From Methanobacteriota archaeon (GTDB lineage Archaea; Thermoplasmatota; Poseidoniia; Poseidoniales; Thalassarchaeaceae), in the NCBI GenBank assembly GCA_018654845.1, contig JABIKU010000002.1, forward strand, positions 17,602 to 81,601: 64,000 nt of DNA, in the 5' to 3' direction. Below, piece by piece: positions 15,503-25,134 of the stretch (position 1 is its first letter; each line of letters begins with the position of its first letter). Both the position numbers and the translations under genes were made by a program. A model generated the notes under the pieces. The model was not told the DNA's origin. It ran no database searches and was given only the letters and a program-made list of their open reading frames with translations.

Positions 15503-17112
15503 CTTTGACCGACCCTAATCCTGCGCGAAAAAAATCTGCCCACGATAAGGATTTCTTCAATCTTGAAGATTTCGAACAAAGAATTGTTGGATCTTACAAT
15601 CAAGGTAATGCATCATCTAGTTTACCTGCAGATGCAGTTCATGCTCGGTCGCTAATTGGACCTGGTTCTGGCGTTCACAGGGATTTCTCTTACATCGCCA
15701 CAGAAATCCCTGAATTCATTGCTGACCAATGTGTTGGATGCATGGATTGTGTAACAATGTGCCCAGATACTGCAATTCTTGGCAAGGTAGTAAGTGAAGA
15801 AACCCTTGAAGAAGGTCTTCTTGGTATGAGTGAAGAGGCTGCTGAAGCGATGCAAGAAATGTGGCCACGCGTCAATAAATATTGGCGAAACCGAGAGAAA
15901 AAAGGCCAAACGCCTGGCAGATTTGGAATATTTATTGACCCGAGCAAGTGCAAGGGTTGCGCAGAATGTGTCGATGTTTGTGGTTCAAAGAATGCTCTTA
16001 CAATGGTTACGAAAGAAAAGAAAGGACCTGAACAGCATCGAGCAGATTGGGATTTTTATACAAGCCTTGGCGATACGGATCAAGATTTTGTTAATGAAAA
16101 ATCAGTCATAGATATAATGTTGAAAGAAAAATCTCTTCTCTATGTTGGAGGTGCTGGTTCATGTGCTGGATGTGGTGAAGCTACCGCACTTAGAATGATG
16201 GCCGCAGCAACCGGTTACGATTATGGCGCCGAAAATTTTGGTATTGTAAATTCAACGGGCTGCTCGACTGTTTATGGCTCGACATATCCGTACAATCCAT
16301 GGTCAGTACCTTGGACAAACTCTCTTTTCGAAAATGGACCAACAGATGCGATGGGTGTCCGTGCGCGTTGGGATCAAATCGGTTGGGAGCAAAAGAAACT
16401 CTGGGTCATCGGCGGCGATGGCGCACTCTATGACATCGGATTTGGTGCATTATCGAGAATGTTATCTAGTGGAATGGACATTAAAGTCCTCGTATTAGAT
16501 ACTCAAGTTTACTCGAATACTGGAGGACAGGCCTCGACAGCAACTTTTACTGGTCAAAATGCAAAAATGCAGGCTCATGGTTCAGCAATCGCTGGAAAAC
16601 AAGAGTTCAGAAAAGAACTCGGTGCAATCGCTGCGATGCACCCTCACACTTACGTTGCCCAAACTGTAACTAGTTTACCCAACCACTTCTATCGTGTTAT
16701 TCGAGAAGCGAATGAGTTCAATGGTCCTGCCGTAGTTTCAGTTTATACTACCTGTCAGCCTGAACACGGGGTAGCTGACAATGCTAGTTATGAGCGCTCT
16801 AATATGGCATTGAAAACTCGAACTTGGCCTATTTTTGTACACGATCCAAGAAAGGGACCACGCTTCCAAGATTGTTGGGATTTGCGTGGAAACCCAAGTC
16901 CGAGAAATGACTGGCATCGAGTGAAAGATGAAAATGGTGAATTTCAAGAATTGAAATTCAGAGATTTCGCTATCGGTGAAGGAAGATTTGGTAAGCAATT
17001 CAGTAAAGACGGTACCCCCTCAGAAACAATTCTAGTCGGAGAAAATGATCGTCTGGCTTTTTGGAATCGGTTACAAGACATGGCTGGAATCGAAAGAAAA
17101 ATCGAAGAATAA
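15499..17112 (+). CDS. Pyruvate:ferredoxin oxidoreductase, C-terminal (ferredoxin plus beta) subunit
   Basis: A 537-residue partner of the preceding gene, starting in the ATGA overlap at 15499. An 8Fe ferredoxin domain has two cluster motifs, CVGCMDCVTMCP and CKGCAECVDVCG. The beta domain begins at about residue 210 with GGAGSCAGCGEATALRMM, whose CxxC serves the cluster next to thiamine diphosphate. It continues with GCSTVYGSTYPYNPW, the diphosphate/Mg motif GDGALYDIGFGAL and NTGGQASTATFTG. The order of domains equals the C-terminal half of NifJ. A region between the two ferredoxin motifs (about 50 residues) is longer than in simple 2[4Fe-4S] ferredoxins, as in NifJ. Together the two genes give a full enzyme; electrons would go to ferredoxin. 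Confidence 0.92.
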   Translation: MTLTDPNPARKKSAHDKDFFNLEDFEQRIVGSYNQGNASSSLPADAVHARSLIGPGSGVHRDFSYIATEIPEFIADQCVGCMDCVTMCPDTAILGKVVSEETLEEGLLGMSEEAAEAMQEMWPRVNKYWRNREKKGQTPGRFGIFIDPSKCKGCAECVDVCGSKNALTMVTKEKKGPEQHRADWDFYTSLGDTDQDFVNEKSVIDIMLKEKSLLYVGGAGSCAGCGEATALRMMAAATGYDYGAENFGIVNSTGCSTVYGSTYPYNPWSVPWTNSLFENGPTDAMGVRARWDQIGWEQKKLWVIGGDGALYDIGFGALSRMLSSGMDIKVLVLDTQVYSNTGGQASTATFTGQNAKMQAHGSAIAGKQEFRKELGAIAAMHPHTYVAQTVTSLPNHFYRVIREANEFNGPAVVSVYTTCQPEHGVADNASYERSNMALKTRTWPIFVHDPRKGPRFQDCWDLRGNPSPRNDWHRVKDENGEFQELKFRDFAIGEGRFGKQFSKDGTPSETILVGENDRLAFWNRLQDMAGIERKIEE

Positions 17113-17118
17113 CAATGG

Positions 17119-17697
17119 TCAGGGCTTGCCCGGCCCAACTTGAATGACATGACATTCATGCACGGTTCGGACTCCGGCAACGGTAACTGCAGAATCTCCT
17201 GAGACACAGCGCTCACCATTCCAATCTCGCACTGTCTGCAAAACTGTTCCTTGACCTGCGAGATTGAGTGGGTCAACCTTCAATTCAATCATCATCGATT
17301 CTGCCTCCCCCATCCATGATAAAACGGCGTTGATTGATTTTCTAGCAAACCCGTGGCGTTGGGCAGAACTCCGAACCCAATAACCAAGATTCCATTTGGC
17401 TACGCTTGAGCGAGTGACATTATCGTAACCAATTAGTCCAAGAAATCCATTATCCCAAGGACGAATCATCGCCCAATGATGCATTCTTCCAGTGCGCCCC
17501 AATCTCTCACTCTCTTCTAGAAAATCTTCAATTTGAGGTGGAATGGAGCGTTCTGGATTTATCCAAGGCATCGCCCTGCTAACTTCCGGCCAAGTTTCTT
17601 CAAATGCTTCAATCAATTCCTCTGCATAATCCAACTTGACCGGTCGTAATACCAAGTTGTCATCGATACGGATTGAACTCGTCGTCCGCCGTACCAT
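17119..17697 (-). CDS. GNAT-family N-acetyltransferase (RimJ/RimL-like)
   Basis: A 192-residue acetyltransferase. The opening RIDDNLVLRPVKLDYAEELIEAFEE matches the first strand and helix of the RimJ/RimL group that acetylates protein N-termini or small amines. The acetyl-CoA-binding core is LGYWVRSSAQRHGFARKSINAVLSW (about 110-134), containing the Q/RxxGxA pyrophosphate loop in the form QRHGFA. NLAGQGTVLQTVRDWNGERC corresponds to the family NxxSxxVxEKxGF region, here altered. It ends 6 bases from the convergent PFOR gene. The substrate cannot be told. Confidence 0.82.
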   Translation of the reverse strand: MVRRTTSSIRIDDNLVLRPVKLDYAEELIEAFEETWPEVSRAMPWINPERSIPPQIEDFLEESERLGRTGRMHHWAMIRPWDNGFLGLIGYDNVTRSSVAKWNLGYWVRSSAQRHGFARKSINAVLSWMGEAESMMIELKVDPLNLAGQGTVLQTVRDWNGERCVSGDSAVTVAGVRTVHECHVIQVGPGKP

Positions 17698-17750
17698 ATC
17701 GACATGGAGTTAGACCTCAGACATCAGGGCTACGGAAAGAAGATGCCTAT

Positions 17751-18920
17751 TCATGGTCGCAATTTAGATTTAGCAAGTCTGATATTTGAGTCGTTTGGGT
17801 AATTATTTTCGGCCATTGTTAGCATTTTATCAACCGATTGTGAACGACCAATTCTCTGCAATAAAGCTCCGATTGGATAGATTAATTTCGTCCGCTCACC
17901 CAGATGTGGGCCAACCTCATCAAGCAACGTCGTTGCTTGAGCTGTATTCTTAGCCCGAGCTGCTTCCATCGCCGATTTTACCGCCAATGCAACCTTTCGA
18001 TCTGGCCATTCTTCCTGTTGATCCCATGGCCAGTAATTCATCTGAGGTTTTGACGCTGAAGTTAGGATATTATTGCCGGAAATAGGTGGTATTTTCGGAG
18101 GAGATGGGATCGATGGAATTTGAGGGGGAGGGGGGATGTTTGGAGGAGGAGGGATTGGTGCAGGTTCCGGTTCTGGTTCAAGTTCTTCTTCACCGAGAAT
18201 TCTCGATGTTAGATCAGCTTTTGTTCCCTCGGTTGAAAGCCCTTCTTGAGTTGCGATTGAAATCAATTCATTCTTCGGTTTCTTCATTAAATTCGTGAAA
18301 GAAAATGGTTCAGGTTCAGGCTCAGGTTCCGGTTCAGGTTCAGACTCAAGTTCAGGCTCAGGTTCCGGTTCAGGTTCGGGCTCAGGTTCGGGCTCAGGCT
18401 CGGATTCAGGTTTCGATTCTGGTACACCCACCGGTTGAATCAATTCTAATTTCTTATGTTGAATAACTTCTAAAGGTTCCAATTCTTCATCAGGAATTTC
18501 AAACTTTGTCACGAATTCAGGAGCATCCTCTGGTTTGAGATCATAATCTTCTTCTTCTTCATCTACGGGTTCAGGATGGTCGACTGTCATCGCAAGTATT
18601 GGATCTCCTTTCATGATAACTCCATTGTCATCACCATATTGTTGAATATCGATTGTGACATCATCGATTTCAAAGGTCATCTTCGACCAATCTATGATTT
18701 CTTCTTCATTTTCTTTATCTATATCGGCTAGCAGTTCATCGAATAGGTTTCCTGCATCCGCCTCGGCTACTGTCGCATCTTGCTGATGAGCCGCCTTCTG
18801 AAGTTGGTATTGACAAGTGCTACAACTCTCAGCATCGACTGAGTTTTTTTGTTGACAAAGGGGGCACTCAATGCCGGTTTCTTCCTCCTTTCTCCACTTT
18901 TTGAAACGGTCAAAGACCAT
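17751..18920 (-). CDS. Zinc-ribbon / Glu-Pro repeat / SAP-domain protein
   Basis: A 389-residue modular protein. A four-cysteine zinc ribbon is formed by Cys19, 22, 33 and 36. An acidic stretch leads into Glu-Pro dipeptide repeats at about 171-205, which should form a stiff extended rod. Residues 211-243 ([19 protein letters not shown] then [12 protein letters not shown]) match the SAP helix-extension-helix fold, a small DNA- or RNA-binding unit common in eukaryotic chromatin proteins. A second EP segment and a Pro-rich linker with PPP and IP repeats follow. The last 85 residues are helical ([20 protein letters not shown]), perhaps a TPR-like bundle. It is divergent from the SMUBP2-type helicase across a 137-base promoter region, so joint function in nucleic-acid handling is possible. 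No full-length family is recognised. Confidence 0.75.
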   Translation of the reverse strand: MVFDRFKKWRKEEETGIECPLCQQKNSVDAESCSTCQYQLQKAAHQQDATVAEADAGNLFDELLADIDKENEEEIIDWSKMTFEIDDVTIDIQQYGDDNGVIMKGDPILAMTVDHPEPVDEEEEDYDLKPEDAPEFVTKFEIPDEELEPLEVIQHKKLELIQPVGVPESKPESEPEPEPEPEPEPEPEPELESEPEPEPEPEPEPFSFTNLMKKPKNELISIATQEGLSTEGTKADLTSRILGEEELEPEPEPAPIPPPPNIPPPPQIPSIPSPPKIPPISGNNILTSASKPQMNYWPWDQQEEWPDRKVALAVKSAMEAARAKNTAQATTLLDEVGPHLGERTKLIYPIGALLQRIGRSQSVDKMLTMAENNYPNDSNIRLAKSKLRP

Positions 18921-19057
18921 GGTACACCCCGTATGACGTTTACACTCGCGAAAACATTCCGTATAATCCTCACTCGGTCATGGACTATCCATAGTAGGGG
19001 TGACTACGAAGAAAACTCACGAGAAAGCGTGATGAGTTTGATTGGTCACGAAGGGGC

Positions 19058-20983
19058 GTGAGTGATAGTCGCGCGGATATCCCAGCACGGTTTCAGCGGA
19101 GCCAAGATCATCACGAAGCCTATCTGAAATTGATTCGATGGGAATTAGATGATGAGATGGATGCAGTAACTGAAAAGTTGCAAAATTGGCCTCAAAAAAA
19201 GCTTGAAGCAAACGGAATAACCATATTCAATTTAGTTGGAAAGGCAGCAGGATGGTTATTCGGACAAAGAATTATAAAATTTACCAGTAAAGGCCGAGGG
19301 CCTCTCGGCGTACATCGATTTCGTCAAGGTGATATTGTCTTACTTTCAAGGAAAGATCCACTCAATGAATTGCCAGTTGAAGGAGTGATTTCATCGACAA
19401 GTCGGGCATCTATTAATGTAATATTATCCGATATTCCAAAAGACCTGCGTAAAGATTCGTGGAGACTTGACAAAGGTGCTAATCGGGTTGCTTTTGATCG
19501 AATGCGAGATGCATTGAACACTGTTTTCGAAGAAGATGCTGGTGCTCCTTTGCGTGAATTAATTTTAGGATTAGTTCACGACCCGGTTGGTACCTCCGCT
19601 TTGACGCCGGAATTAGGCGGTGCACGAAACCGGACAACAACGCTTGCACCCGACCTCAACGAACCGCAATTATTAGCAGCGGAAGCAGCAATATCTCGAC
19701 GATTTACTCTGATACAAGGCCCTCCAGGAACGGGTAAAACGCACACTGCAGTTAGAATTCTCGAAGCTTGGTCAAAACAAGATGTAGGTACAATACTCGC
19801 CACTGCGGATTCGAATGTTGCCGTCGATAATTTACTCGAAGGGCTGTTGGCCCGAGGAGTTCGGGCGATTCGACTCGGACAGCCAGTCAAAGTTCGAGCA
19901 AGTTTACGAGCTGCAACTGTAGATGCCCATATGGAAAACCATCCTTTGCGACGAGATTTAGATACCCAATTAGAATTGAATGAAAAACTCAATCGTCGAA
20001 TTAGTTCAATGAAAGGAAAAGAAAAAGGTCTCGCTCATCGAGATTTGAAACTCGGTTGGAAAGAAGTGAGAAAAATCGAAAATCAAATGCGGGATGATAT
20101 CCTTGATCGAGCCCAAGTTCTCTGTTGTACCTGCATTGGTTCAGGCCACACTTTGCTCGATGGAAAAAGATTCCCTCAAGTTCTGATCGATGAAGCAACG
20201 CAAGCAACAGAACCTGCCGCTCTAGTGCCACTTATTCGCGGCGCGCGCCAAGTTGTTCTCGTTGGTGATCATCGACAATTGCCGCCGACAGTTATTTCAT
20301 ATCGGGCGGAAAACGGAGGACTGCGGCGCTCTTTATTCGAAAGAATGGTTGAGATGGGAATCGAACCATATCTGCTGACCAAACAGTACCGAATGCATCC
20401 AGCGATCTCAAAATTTCCTAATGACCAATTCTATAATAGCCAGCTAGAAGATGGGGTCAGCGCGGCAAACAGAACTGCTCCAGCAGGACTTCTCTGGCCG
20501 GACTGGGAAAATCCAGTTGCATTCCTGCCGGTAAAAGGTGGAGAAGTGGTATCTCCTGATGGAACATCGAGAGAAAATCCAACCGAAGTTGCTTGGATCA
20601 TTCGAATCCTCGATGATTTTCTCGATGCTGGAGAATTAGAGAAAGGAGACATCGGAGTAATCACACCATATGCAGGACAAGTTCGGGCGATTCGGCACAG
20701 TATGCGTGAAGCTCTGGATGATATTGAGGTTAGGAGCGTGGATGGTTATCAAGGACGCGAAAAAGAAGTCATCATATTTTCGTGTGTAAGATCGAATGAT
20801 GATGGCAATATTGGCTTCCTTTCTGATCCACGTCGACTGAATGTTGCGTTAACTAGAGCGAAGCGTGGTTTAATCGTCATTGGGGACCCAGATACGCTCC
20901 GCAGTGACCCGATTTGGACAAATTGGTTAGAGTACGTTAGCAGTCGGAACTTTGAGGCGTGGCACCTTCTCGGAATGGCTTGA
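19058..20983 (+). CDS. UPF1/SMUBP2-type superfamily 1 helicase
   Basis: A 641-residue SF1B helicase resembling IGHMBP2/SMUBP-2, Sen1 and Dna2. The N-terminal 200 residues contain an OB/beta-barrel-like segment (RFRQGDIVLLSRKDP). Walker A is GPPGTGKT at 221-228, motif Ia follows (TADSNVAVDNLLEGL), and motif II is DEATQ at 378-382. Motif III is VGDHRQLPPTV, motif IV contains LTKQYRMHP, motif V SVDGYQGREKEVII and motif VI NVALTRAKRG. All catalytic motifs are intact, so ATP-dependent 5'-3' unwinding of nucleic acid is expected. GTG at 19058 is used as start. A role in RNA or replication metabolism cannot be decided from sequence. Confidence 0.9.
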   Translation: MSDSRADIPARFQRSQDHHEAYLKLIRWELDDEMDAVTEKLQNWPQKKLEANGITIFNLVGKAAGWLFGQRIIKFTSKGRGPLGVHRFRQGDIVLLSRKDPLNELPVEGVISSTSRASINVILSDIPKDLRKDSWRLDKGANRVAFDRMRDALNTVFEEDAGAPLRELILGLVHDPVGTSALTPELGGARNRTTTLAPDLNEPQLLAAEAAISRRFTLIQGPPGTGKTHTAVRILEAWSKQDVGTILATADSNVAVDNLLEGLLARGVRAIRLGQPVKVRASLRAATVDAHMENHPLRRDLDTQLELNEKLNRRISSMKGKEKGLAHRDLKLGWKEVRKIENQMRDDILDRAQVLCCTCIGSGHTLLDGKRFPQVLIDEATQATEPAALVPLIRGARQVVLVGDHRQLPPTVISYRAENGGLRRSLFERMVEMGIEPYLLTKQYRMHPAISKFPNDQFYNSQLEDGVSAANRTAPAGLLWPDWENPVAFLPVKGGEVVSPDGTSRENPTEVAWIIRILDDFLDAGELEKGDIGVITPYAGQVRAIRHSMREALDDIEVRSVDGYQGREKEVIIFSCVRSNDDGNIGFLSDPRRLNVALTRAKRGLIVIGDPDTLRSDPIWTNWLEYVSSRNFEAWHLLGMA

Positions 20984-20994
20984 GAGTGCAGAAT

Positions 20995-21570
20995 ATGTCA
21001 AGCCACGACTCGCCGATCTCATTATCTGGTTCAGCAACAAATTTAGCAAAATCAATCGTTGCTGAAGACGGTGGTCATTGGCCTGTTCCAGAAGGTACAA
21101 TCCTAGCTTCTGCAGTACGCAGACTCACTGCATTTGTTCTCGATAGTATTATCGTCTCTTCAATATTGATGGTTGCAACAAGAGGATTATTGATAGATGC
21201 GTGGAACCTAACATTATGGGTATCGAAGGATTTTCATTTTGCGCTCGCGATGGTTTTGATTTTGCTAGTAACTCACTGGCTTTATTGGCGCTTAACGGGC
21301 GTTCACTACTCCCGCTCTTTAGGGCAGAAAATGATGGGACTTGCCGTGGTTGCTGAAGATGGCTCTGAGATGACGAGCGAAATGTGGGATCAACGATCTG
21401 CTCGGAAGCTCCTCTATCTGATTTTTCCTTTCAGTGCTTACTTCGGCGGGTACGATTTGCTGAGAATTACCCGTCGACACACTCATCAATCAAATGTAGA
21501 TTTACACGTTGGTTCAATCGTAGTCCATTCTTTCTCTTTGCCGCCAGCAATGCGTCAGCACATCAAGTAG
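20995..21570 (+). CDS. RDD-family membrane protein
   Basis: A 191-residue membrane protein. The RDD signature is present: AVRRLTAFVLDSIIVSSILM in the first helix, and HYSRSLGQKMMGLAVVAEDG just after the second or third helix (SLGQKxMGLxVV is diagnostic). A third membrane segment and a basic C-terminal portion follow. Some RDD proteins act in Na+/H+ exchange, but the function is mostly unknown. The ATG at 20995 is chosen; GTG codons upstream (20986 and 20959) are alternatives, the latter overlapping the helicase. It lies 11 bases after the helicase stop and 8 bases before tsaC. Confidence 0.8.
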   Translation: MSSHDSPISLSGSATNLAKSIVAEDGGHWPVPEGTILASAVRRLTAFVLDSIIVSSILMVATRGLLIDAWNLTLWVSKDFHFALAMVLILLVTHWLYWRLTGVHYSRSLGQKMMGLAVVAEDGSEMTSEMWDQRSARKLLYLIFPFSAYFGGYDLLRITRRHTHQSNVDLHVGSIVVHSFSLPPAMRQHIK

Positions 21571-21578
21571 GTGAATGA

Positions 21579-22181
21579 ATGAATGATGCGATAACGGTGG
21601 TCGAAGCCGGTGGAATCATTGTCTATCCAACCTCGACTCAGCCGGCTCTCGGATGTTTGCCAACATCGGCTGCTCTCGATAAATTATTTAATGCAAAAAA
21701 CCGCTCTGCGGAAATGCCGGTTAGCCTAGGTGTTGCTAATCTTTCACAGGCAGCGGCACTCGTTGAAGTTCCTGAAATGTTAGAAGGATTTCTAGCATCA
21801 TTTCCAAAAGGTGCAATTACGGTAATCCTTCCTGCTCTGAGCCCTCTGGATTCACGTTTAGGAGAAGAAAAAATTGCTATTCGAGTAGTATCACATCCAA
21901 CTGCGAAGACTTTGTTGCAACAAGTTGGCCCTCTCACTGCAACTTCTGCAAATATCAGTGGTGAAAAGCCGTACTTGAATTGCAAAGATGCTGCAATTGC
22001 GCTCTCCAAAGGGAAGAAAAATCTAGCATTTATCGCTGGAATTTGCTCCAATGGGCCACCCAGCACCTTGATATCATGGCATTCAGCCTGTGATTCACCC
22101 GCGTGTCCGGACATCGTCGTATTGAGAGAAGGATTGGTAAAAAAATTGGAGATTCAAGCATGGTTGAAGAATCAGATTTGA
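21579..22181 (+). CDS. tsaC: L-threonylcarbamoyladenylate synthase (TsaC/Sua5 YrdC domain)
   Basis: A 200-residue YrdC-domain enzyme that makes threonylcarbamoyl-AMP from threonine, bicarbonate and ATP, the first step of the t6A modification at position 37 of ANN-decoding tRNAs. The N-terminal GGIIVYPTSTQPALGCLPTS matches the YrdC G(G)xxxxPTdTvYGL motif, KNRS-EMPVSLGV the K-R-P pair region, GAITVILPA the substrate-binding strand and PLTATSANISGE the conserved SANxSG motif. It has the short TsaC length with no Sua5 C-terminal domain. The KEOPS subunit Pcc1, which acts in the second step, is encoded at 63160-63405. The stop overlaps the start of methionine aminopeptidase. Confidence 0.93.
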   Translation: MNDAITVVEAGGIIVYPTSTQPALGCLPTSAALDKLFNAKNRSAEMPVSLGVANLSQAAALVEVPEMLEGFLASFPKGAITVILPALSPLDSRLGEEKIAIRVVSHPTAKTLLQQVGPLTATSANISGEKPYLNCKDAAIALSKGKKNLAFIAGICSNGPPSTLISWHSACDSPACPDIVVLREGLVKKLEIQAWLKNQI

Positions 22182-23170
22182 AACAATGGCGGGATGCTGG
22201 CCATGTTGCTCGCCGAACTCTAGAAGGAATTCAAGACGAGATTATCGAAGGAAAAGCTTGGATTGATGTTATTGACTCAGCTGAGAGATTTATTCGCCGA
22301 CACGGTGGTGAAGCGGCTTTCCCTGTCACTATTTCTGTCAATGAAATCGCTGCTCACTTCACCGCCGATCATCTAAACCGACCTCCAGAGGGTTGGGAAG
22401 AGCCGATGGTTTTTCAGAAAGGTGATCTTGTCAAACTCGATGTCGGCGTTCATATCAAAGGTGCTCTAGCAGATAATGCGATGACTATTGAAGTTGGAAA
22501 TGGCGGAAATCACACCGAACAAATCAAGGCTGCTTTAGAATCACGAGATGCTGCTATTGAGATGATGCACCCCGGCGTTGAATGGTACAAGATTGGTGCG
22601 GCTGCAGAACAGGTAAACATCGATGCAGGTTTTGAATCAGTTCGCAATCTCTCTGGTCATCAATTAGAGAGATGGAATCTGCACGCAGGCACGTCTGTTC
22701 CATCATATGCCTGCGGACCTAATTCTAACTTCAAGGGTGGAACTGAGGTCGGCGGAATCTACGCAATTGAACCATTCAATACTACAGGAAAAAGTGGAAT
22801 GATTGAGAATATTCCACCTGCGAGTTCATCAAACATTCTTCGAATAACAGGGAATGTGAAGATTAGGAAAGCACTCTCAAAGGGTAAACTCAAACCACTC
22901 GGAGCAACCCTTGCTCGATATATGGAAGAGCGATACAATACTTTGCCATTTGCTGAAAGATGGGCATTTCCATTATTGGAGAAACCTTTCCCGGATGAAG
23001 ATGAGGATGCTCTCCAGAAAAAATGGGATGCATTGATCAAGAAACTAATTTCTATTCGTTTCTTAGAAGTTTACGCCGCACTCAGAGATGTCGATGGCGG
23101 CGATGTCGGGCAATTCGAACACACTGTTATTGTTACAGAAGGTGGCCCCGAAATTCTCACCGTCGCTTAA
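22160..23170 (+). CDS. map: Methionine aminopeptidase, type II
   Basis: A 336-residue pita-bread metalloprotease that removes initiator methionine. The five metal ligands are visible: the two aspartates in KLDVGVHIKGALADNAMTIEV, the histidine in LSGHQLERWNLHAG, the glutamate in IYAIEPF and the last glutamate in GQFEHTVIVTEGG. The type II insertion between the His and Glu ligands is present, as in other archaea. ATG at 22160 gives the expected archaeal N-terminus (MVEESDLKQWRDAGHVARRT), in a 22-base overlap with tsaC. A longer frame starting at 22103 would overlap tsaC much further. A poly-T run near 23341-23347 may help termination. Confidence 0.95.
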   Translation: MVEESDLKQWRDAGHVARRTLEGIQDEIIEGKAWIDVIDSAERFIRRHGGEAAFPVTISVNEIAAHFTADHLNRPPEGWEEPMVFQKGDLVKLDVGVHIKGALADNAMTIEVGNGGNHTEQIKAALESRDAAIEMMHPGVEWYKIGAAAEQVNIDAGFESVRNLSGHQLERWNLHAGTSVPSYACGPNSNFKGGTEVGGIYAIEPFNTTGKSGMIENIPPASSSNILRITGNVKIRKALSKGKLKPLGATLARYMEERYNTLPFAERWAFPLLEKPFPDEDEDALQKKWDALIKKLISIRFLEVYAALRDVDGGDVGQFEHTVIVTEGGPEILTVA

Positions 23171-23393
23171 ATGAGTCTCAATACAGCGTTTTCGCAATTT
23201 TCTAAGATATTTCGCATAACGATTATCAATCGAACACCCGTATGAGGGTTCGTACAGGGACGTTAGGTTCTGTTGAGTGCATCCCATCCCCTCGCTAATA
23301 TCTCTCGCTCTGTACACCTAAATTCAAACGGCTGTTAGGCTTTTTTTGCGATATTAAGAGAAAGTTCCTTTCGATGAATGCTCATCTCAAAGC

Positions 23394-24170
23394 ATGCCAG
23401 ATGGCGACTCGGACCATGAGGAGGGTTTCGATGGTGATGAATTTGATGAAGATTGGGATGATGAAAATATTGATGATGAGTTCGATTTCATTGAAATCGT
23501 AAAATCAACTCTAAATTTATTACTCCGATTTAGATTACCACTAATCGCGATACTCCTCGTTGGAATATTAATTGGCTCAGCAACAATAGTCGTTCCGATG
23601 TTATTTGCAAAAGAAGAGGTGAGCGGTCCGCAATCCCACCTCTGGAGGTTTGATGTCCAGCGAGTGAACGGAGGAACGGATCACAGCGTATTTGTCGAAG
23701 ACGGAACTACCGAAGAAATATCCTTTGTCTTTGAACAACCAACTAATGTTTCACACGTCTATGTCGGTGCGCACTTTAGCGAAAATAACGAAAATGTTGG
23801 AATAAATCTTTGTGATTATGTGACCGTTGTCATCAATTTGCAAACCGTAAATCGTACCGATAGATACGAAACTAGTCAAACTGAATCACGAACTAATGAT
23901 TGTAATGTAGAAGGTGATGCAATTTGGTACCACTACAATCTCACACTGCCATCAATTATTGAATTTGAAGGAACTGAAGAAGATGCTCGATCCCAATGGG
24001 AAAATGTTGTGGGAACCGGCGTTGGGATTTGGATTATCGAGATTACTGTCGATTCTCAATCTATTTTAGTTGATGAGGGTGAGGATGTGGATATCACGAT
24101 TATTTCTGAAGAATTTCAAGTATCGATGGTCATCATCGAAGAGAGTGAAAATCCTCAAATCGAATCTTGA
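23394..24170 (+). CDS. Acidic single-pass membrane protein, unknown function
   Basis: A 258-residue protein that I do not recognise. The first 35 residues are extremely acidic (DSDHEEGFDGDEFDEDWDDE), followed by a membrane helix at about 48-71. The rest, about 185 residues, is predicted outside the cell and is acidic, with beta-type alternation. Two Cys residues (in NLCDY and NDCNVE) could form a disulfide. There is no signal for cleavage or a sorting motif. It lies alone after a 223-base gap in which I see only a T-run and no RNA gene. Confidence 0.65.
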   Translation: MPDGDSDHEEGFDGDEFDEDWDDENIDDEFDFIEIVKSTLNLLLRFRLPLIAILLVGILIGSATIVVPMLFAKEEVSGPQSHLWRFDVQRVNGGTDHSVFVEDGTTEEISFVFEQPTNVSHVYVGAHFSENNENVGINLCDYVTVVINLQTVNRTDRYETSQTESRTNDCNVEGDAIWYHYNLTLPSIIEFEGTEEDARSQWENVVGTGVGIWIIEITVDSQSILVDEGEDVDITIISEEFQVSMVIIEESENPQIES

Positions 24171-24204
24171 TGGCTTACTTGAATGGAGTGAATTCAAACC
24201 TTAT

Positions 24205-25125
24205 TCAGGCTTCGATTTCTGTATTCTCAGCACGTCCAAATAGAGTTACAGCGATGATTGCAGAGAAAATCAAAAACATTCCTAATGCCTGTTGCGTAGA
24301 GGGTTGTTCTGAAAGCAAGAGAATACCCCATAAAATGGTAAGAATCGGTTGAAGAAGAACTGCAAATGATGTATGGGCAGCAGGGAGGCGAGGGAGTGCA
24401 TAGGTAATCGCTATCCAACCTATAACTTGGCAAGAAAGTGCGAGAATTAGTAACCAACCATGACCTGGAAATGTAATTGAAAAGTCTAGAGGTTCAATCC
24501 CACTGCTTGATAATGGCAAAAGGCCGACTAAAAGTATACCACTGGCAGCGCCGGCTGTAGCGTCTAGTTGGAGATTTACTGATGGCGCTTGGACGCGATT
24601 GGAGTACCTATAGAGAATTAAGAAAGACGAGTAGAATATTGCTGCAAACACACCTCCTATTACTCCTTTCACTGGATCTGAACCGTATGGATTCTCATCC
24701 CAAATTCCTGAAATTAACAGTAACCCGAGCATAACGATCGGTAGAGCAAAGAGAATGTAGCGATTTGGTCTCTCTCCAAACAGCCACCAACTTGCTAATG
24801 TTACGATAATAACTTGTGAATTACCAATCATGGTAGCAATTCCGCTTCCAATGAAATCTATAGCACTGTGGTATCCAAGGAAATCAATGGCGAGCAGAAC
24901 TCCGGCTCCAAAGGCCAGCATACGATCTCGTCTATTTCGTAAATCGTTACGTTTCAGTAACCAAACTAATGCTGCGAGCATCGGCAATGCGTAGAACATT
25001 CGAAAGAATGCCCCGGTTAACGGCGCTGTGTCAGATTGAATGTACAATAGCGGAGCAAAAGAAATCAGAGTAGCTCCTGCTAAAGCGATAACCATGGTTC
25101 GACGGTCTTCCCTGACCGCTGTCAT
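24205..25125 (-). CDS. EamA/DMT-family transporter
   Basis: A 306-residue drug/metabolite transporter with ten expected membrane helices in two EamA repeats. The first repeat shows FFRMFYALPMLAALVWLL and GNSQVIIVTLASWWLFGERP; the second shows GWIAITYALPRLPAAHTSFA and LLQPILTILWGILLLSEQPS, with the conserved glutamate before the turn at the end of helix 9. This superfamily exports amino acids, nucleosides or other small molecules; the substrate here is unknown. It follows the glutaredoxin gene on the same strand with 9 bases between, so it may be in the BolA-Grx transcript. Confidence 0.88.
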   Translation of the reverse strand: MTAVREDRRTMVIALAGATLISFAPLLYIQSDTAPLTGAFFRMFYALPMLAALVWLLKRNDLRNRRDRMLAFGAGVLLAIDFLGYHSAIDFIGSGIATMIGNSQVIIVTLASWWLFGERPNRYILFALPIVMLGLLLISGIWDENPYGSDPVKGVIGGVFAAIFYSSFLILYRYSNRVQAPSVNLQLDATAGAASGILLVGLLPLSSSGIEPLDFSITFPGHGWLLILALSCQVIGWIAITYALPRLPAAHTSFAVLLQPILTILWGILLLSEQPSTQQALGMFLIFSAIIAVTLFGRAENTEIEA

Positions 25126-25134
25126 ATGAGCACC

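Noticed and set aside
23171..23393. Gap between map and the acidic membrane protein, checked for RNA genes
   Set aside because: No tRNA cloverleaf or stable hairpin; only a T-run near 23341 that may act as terminator.
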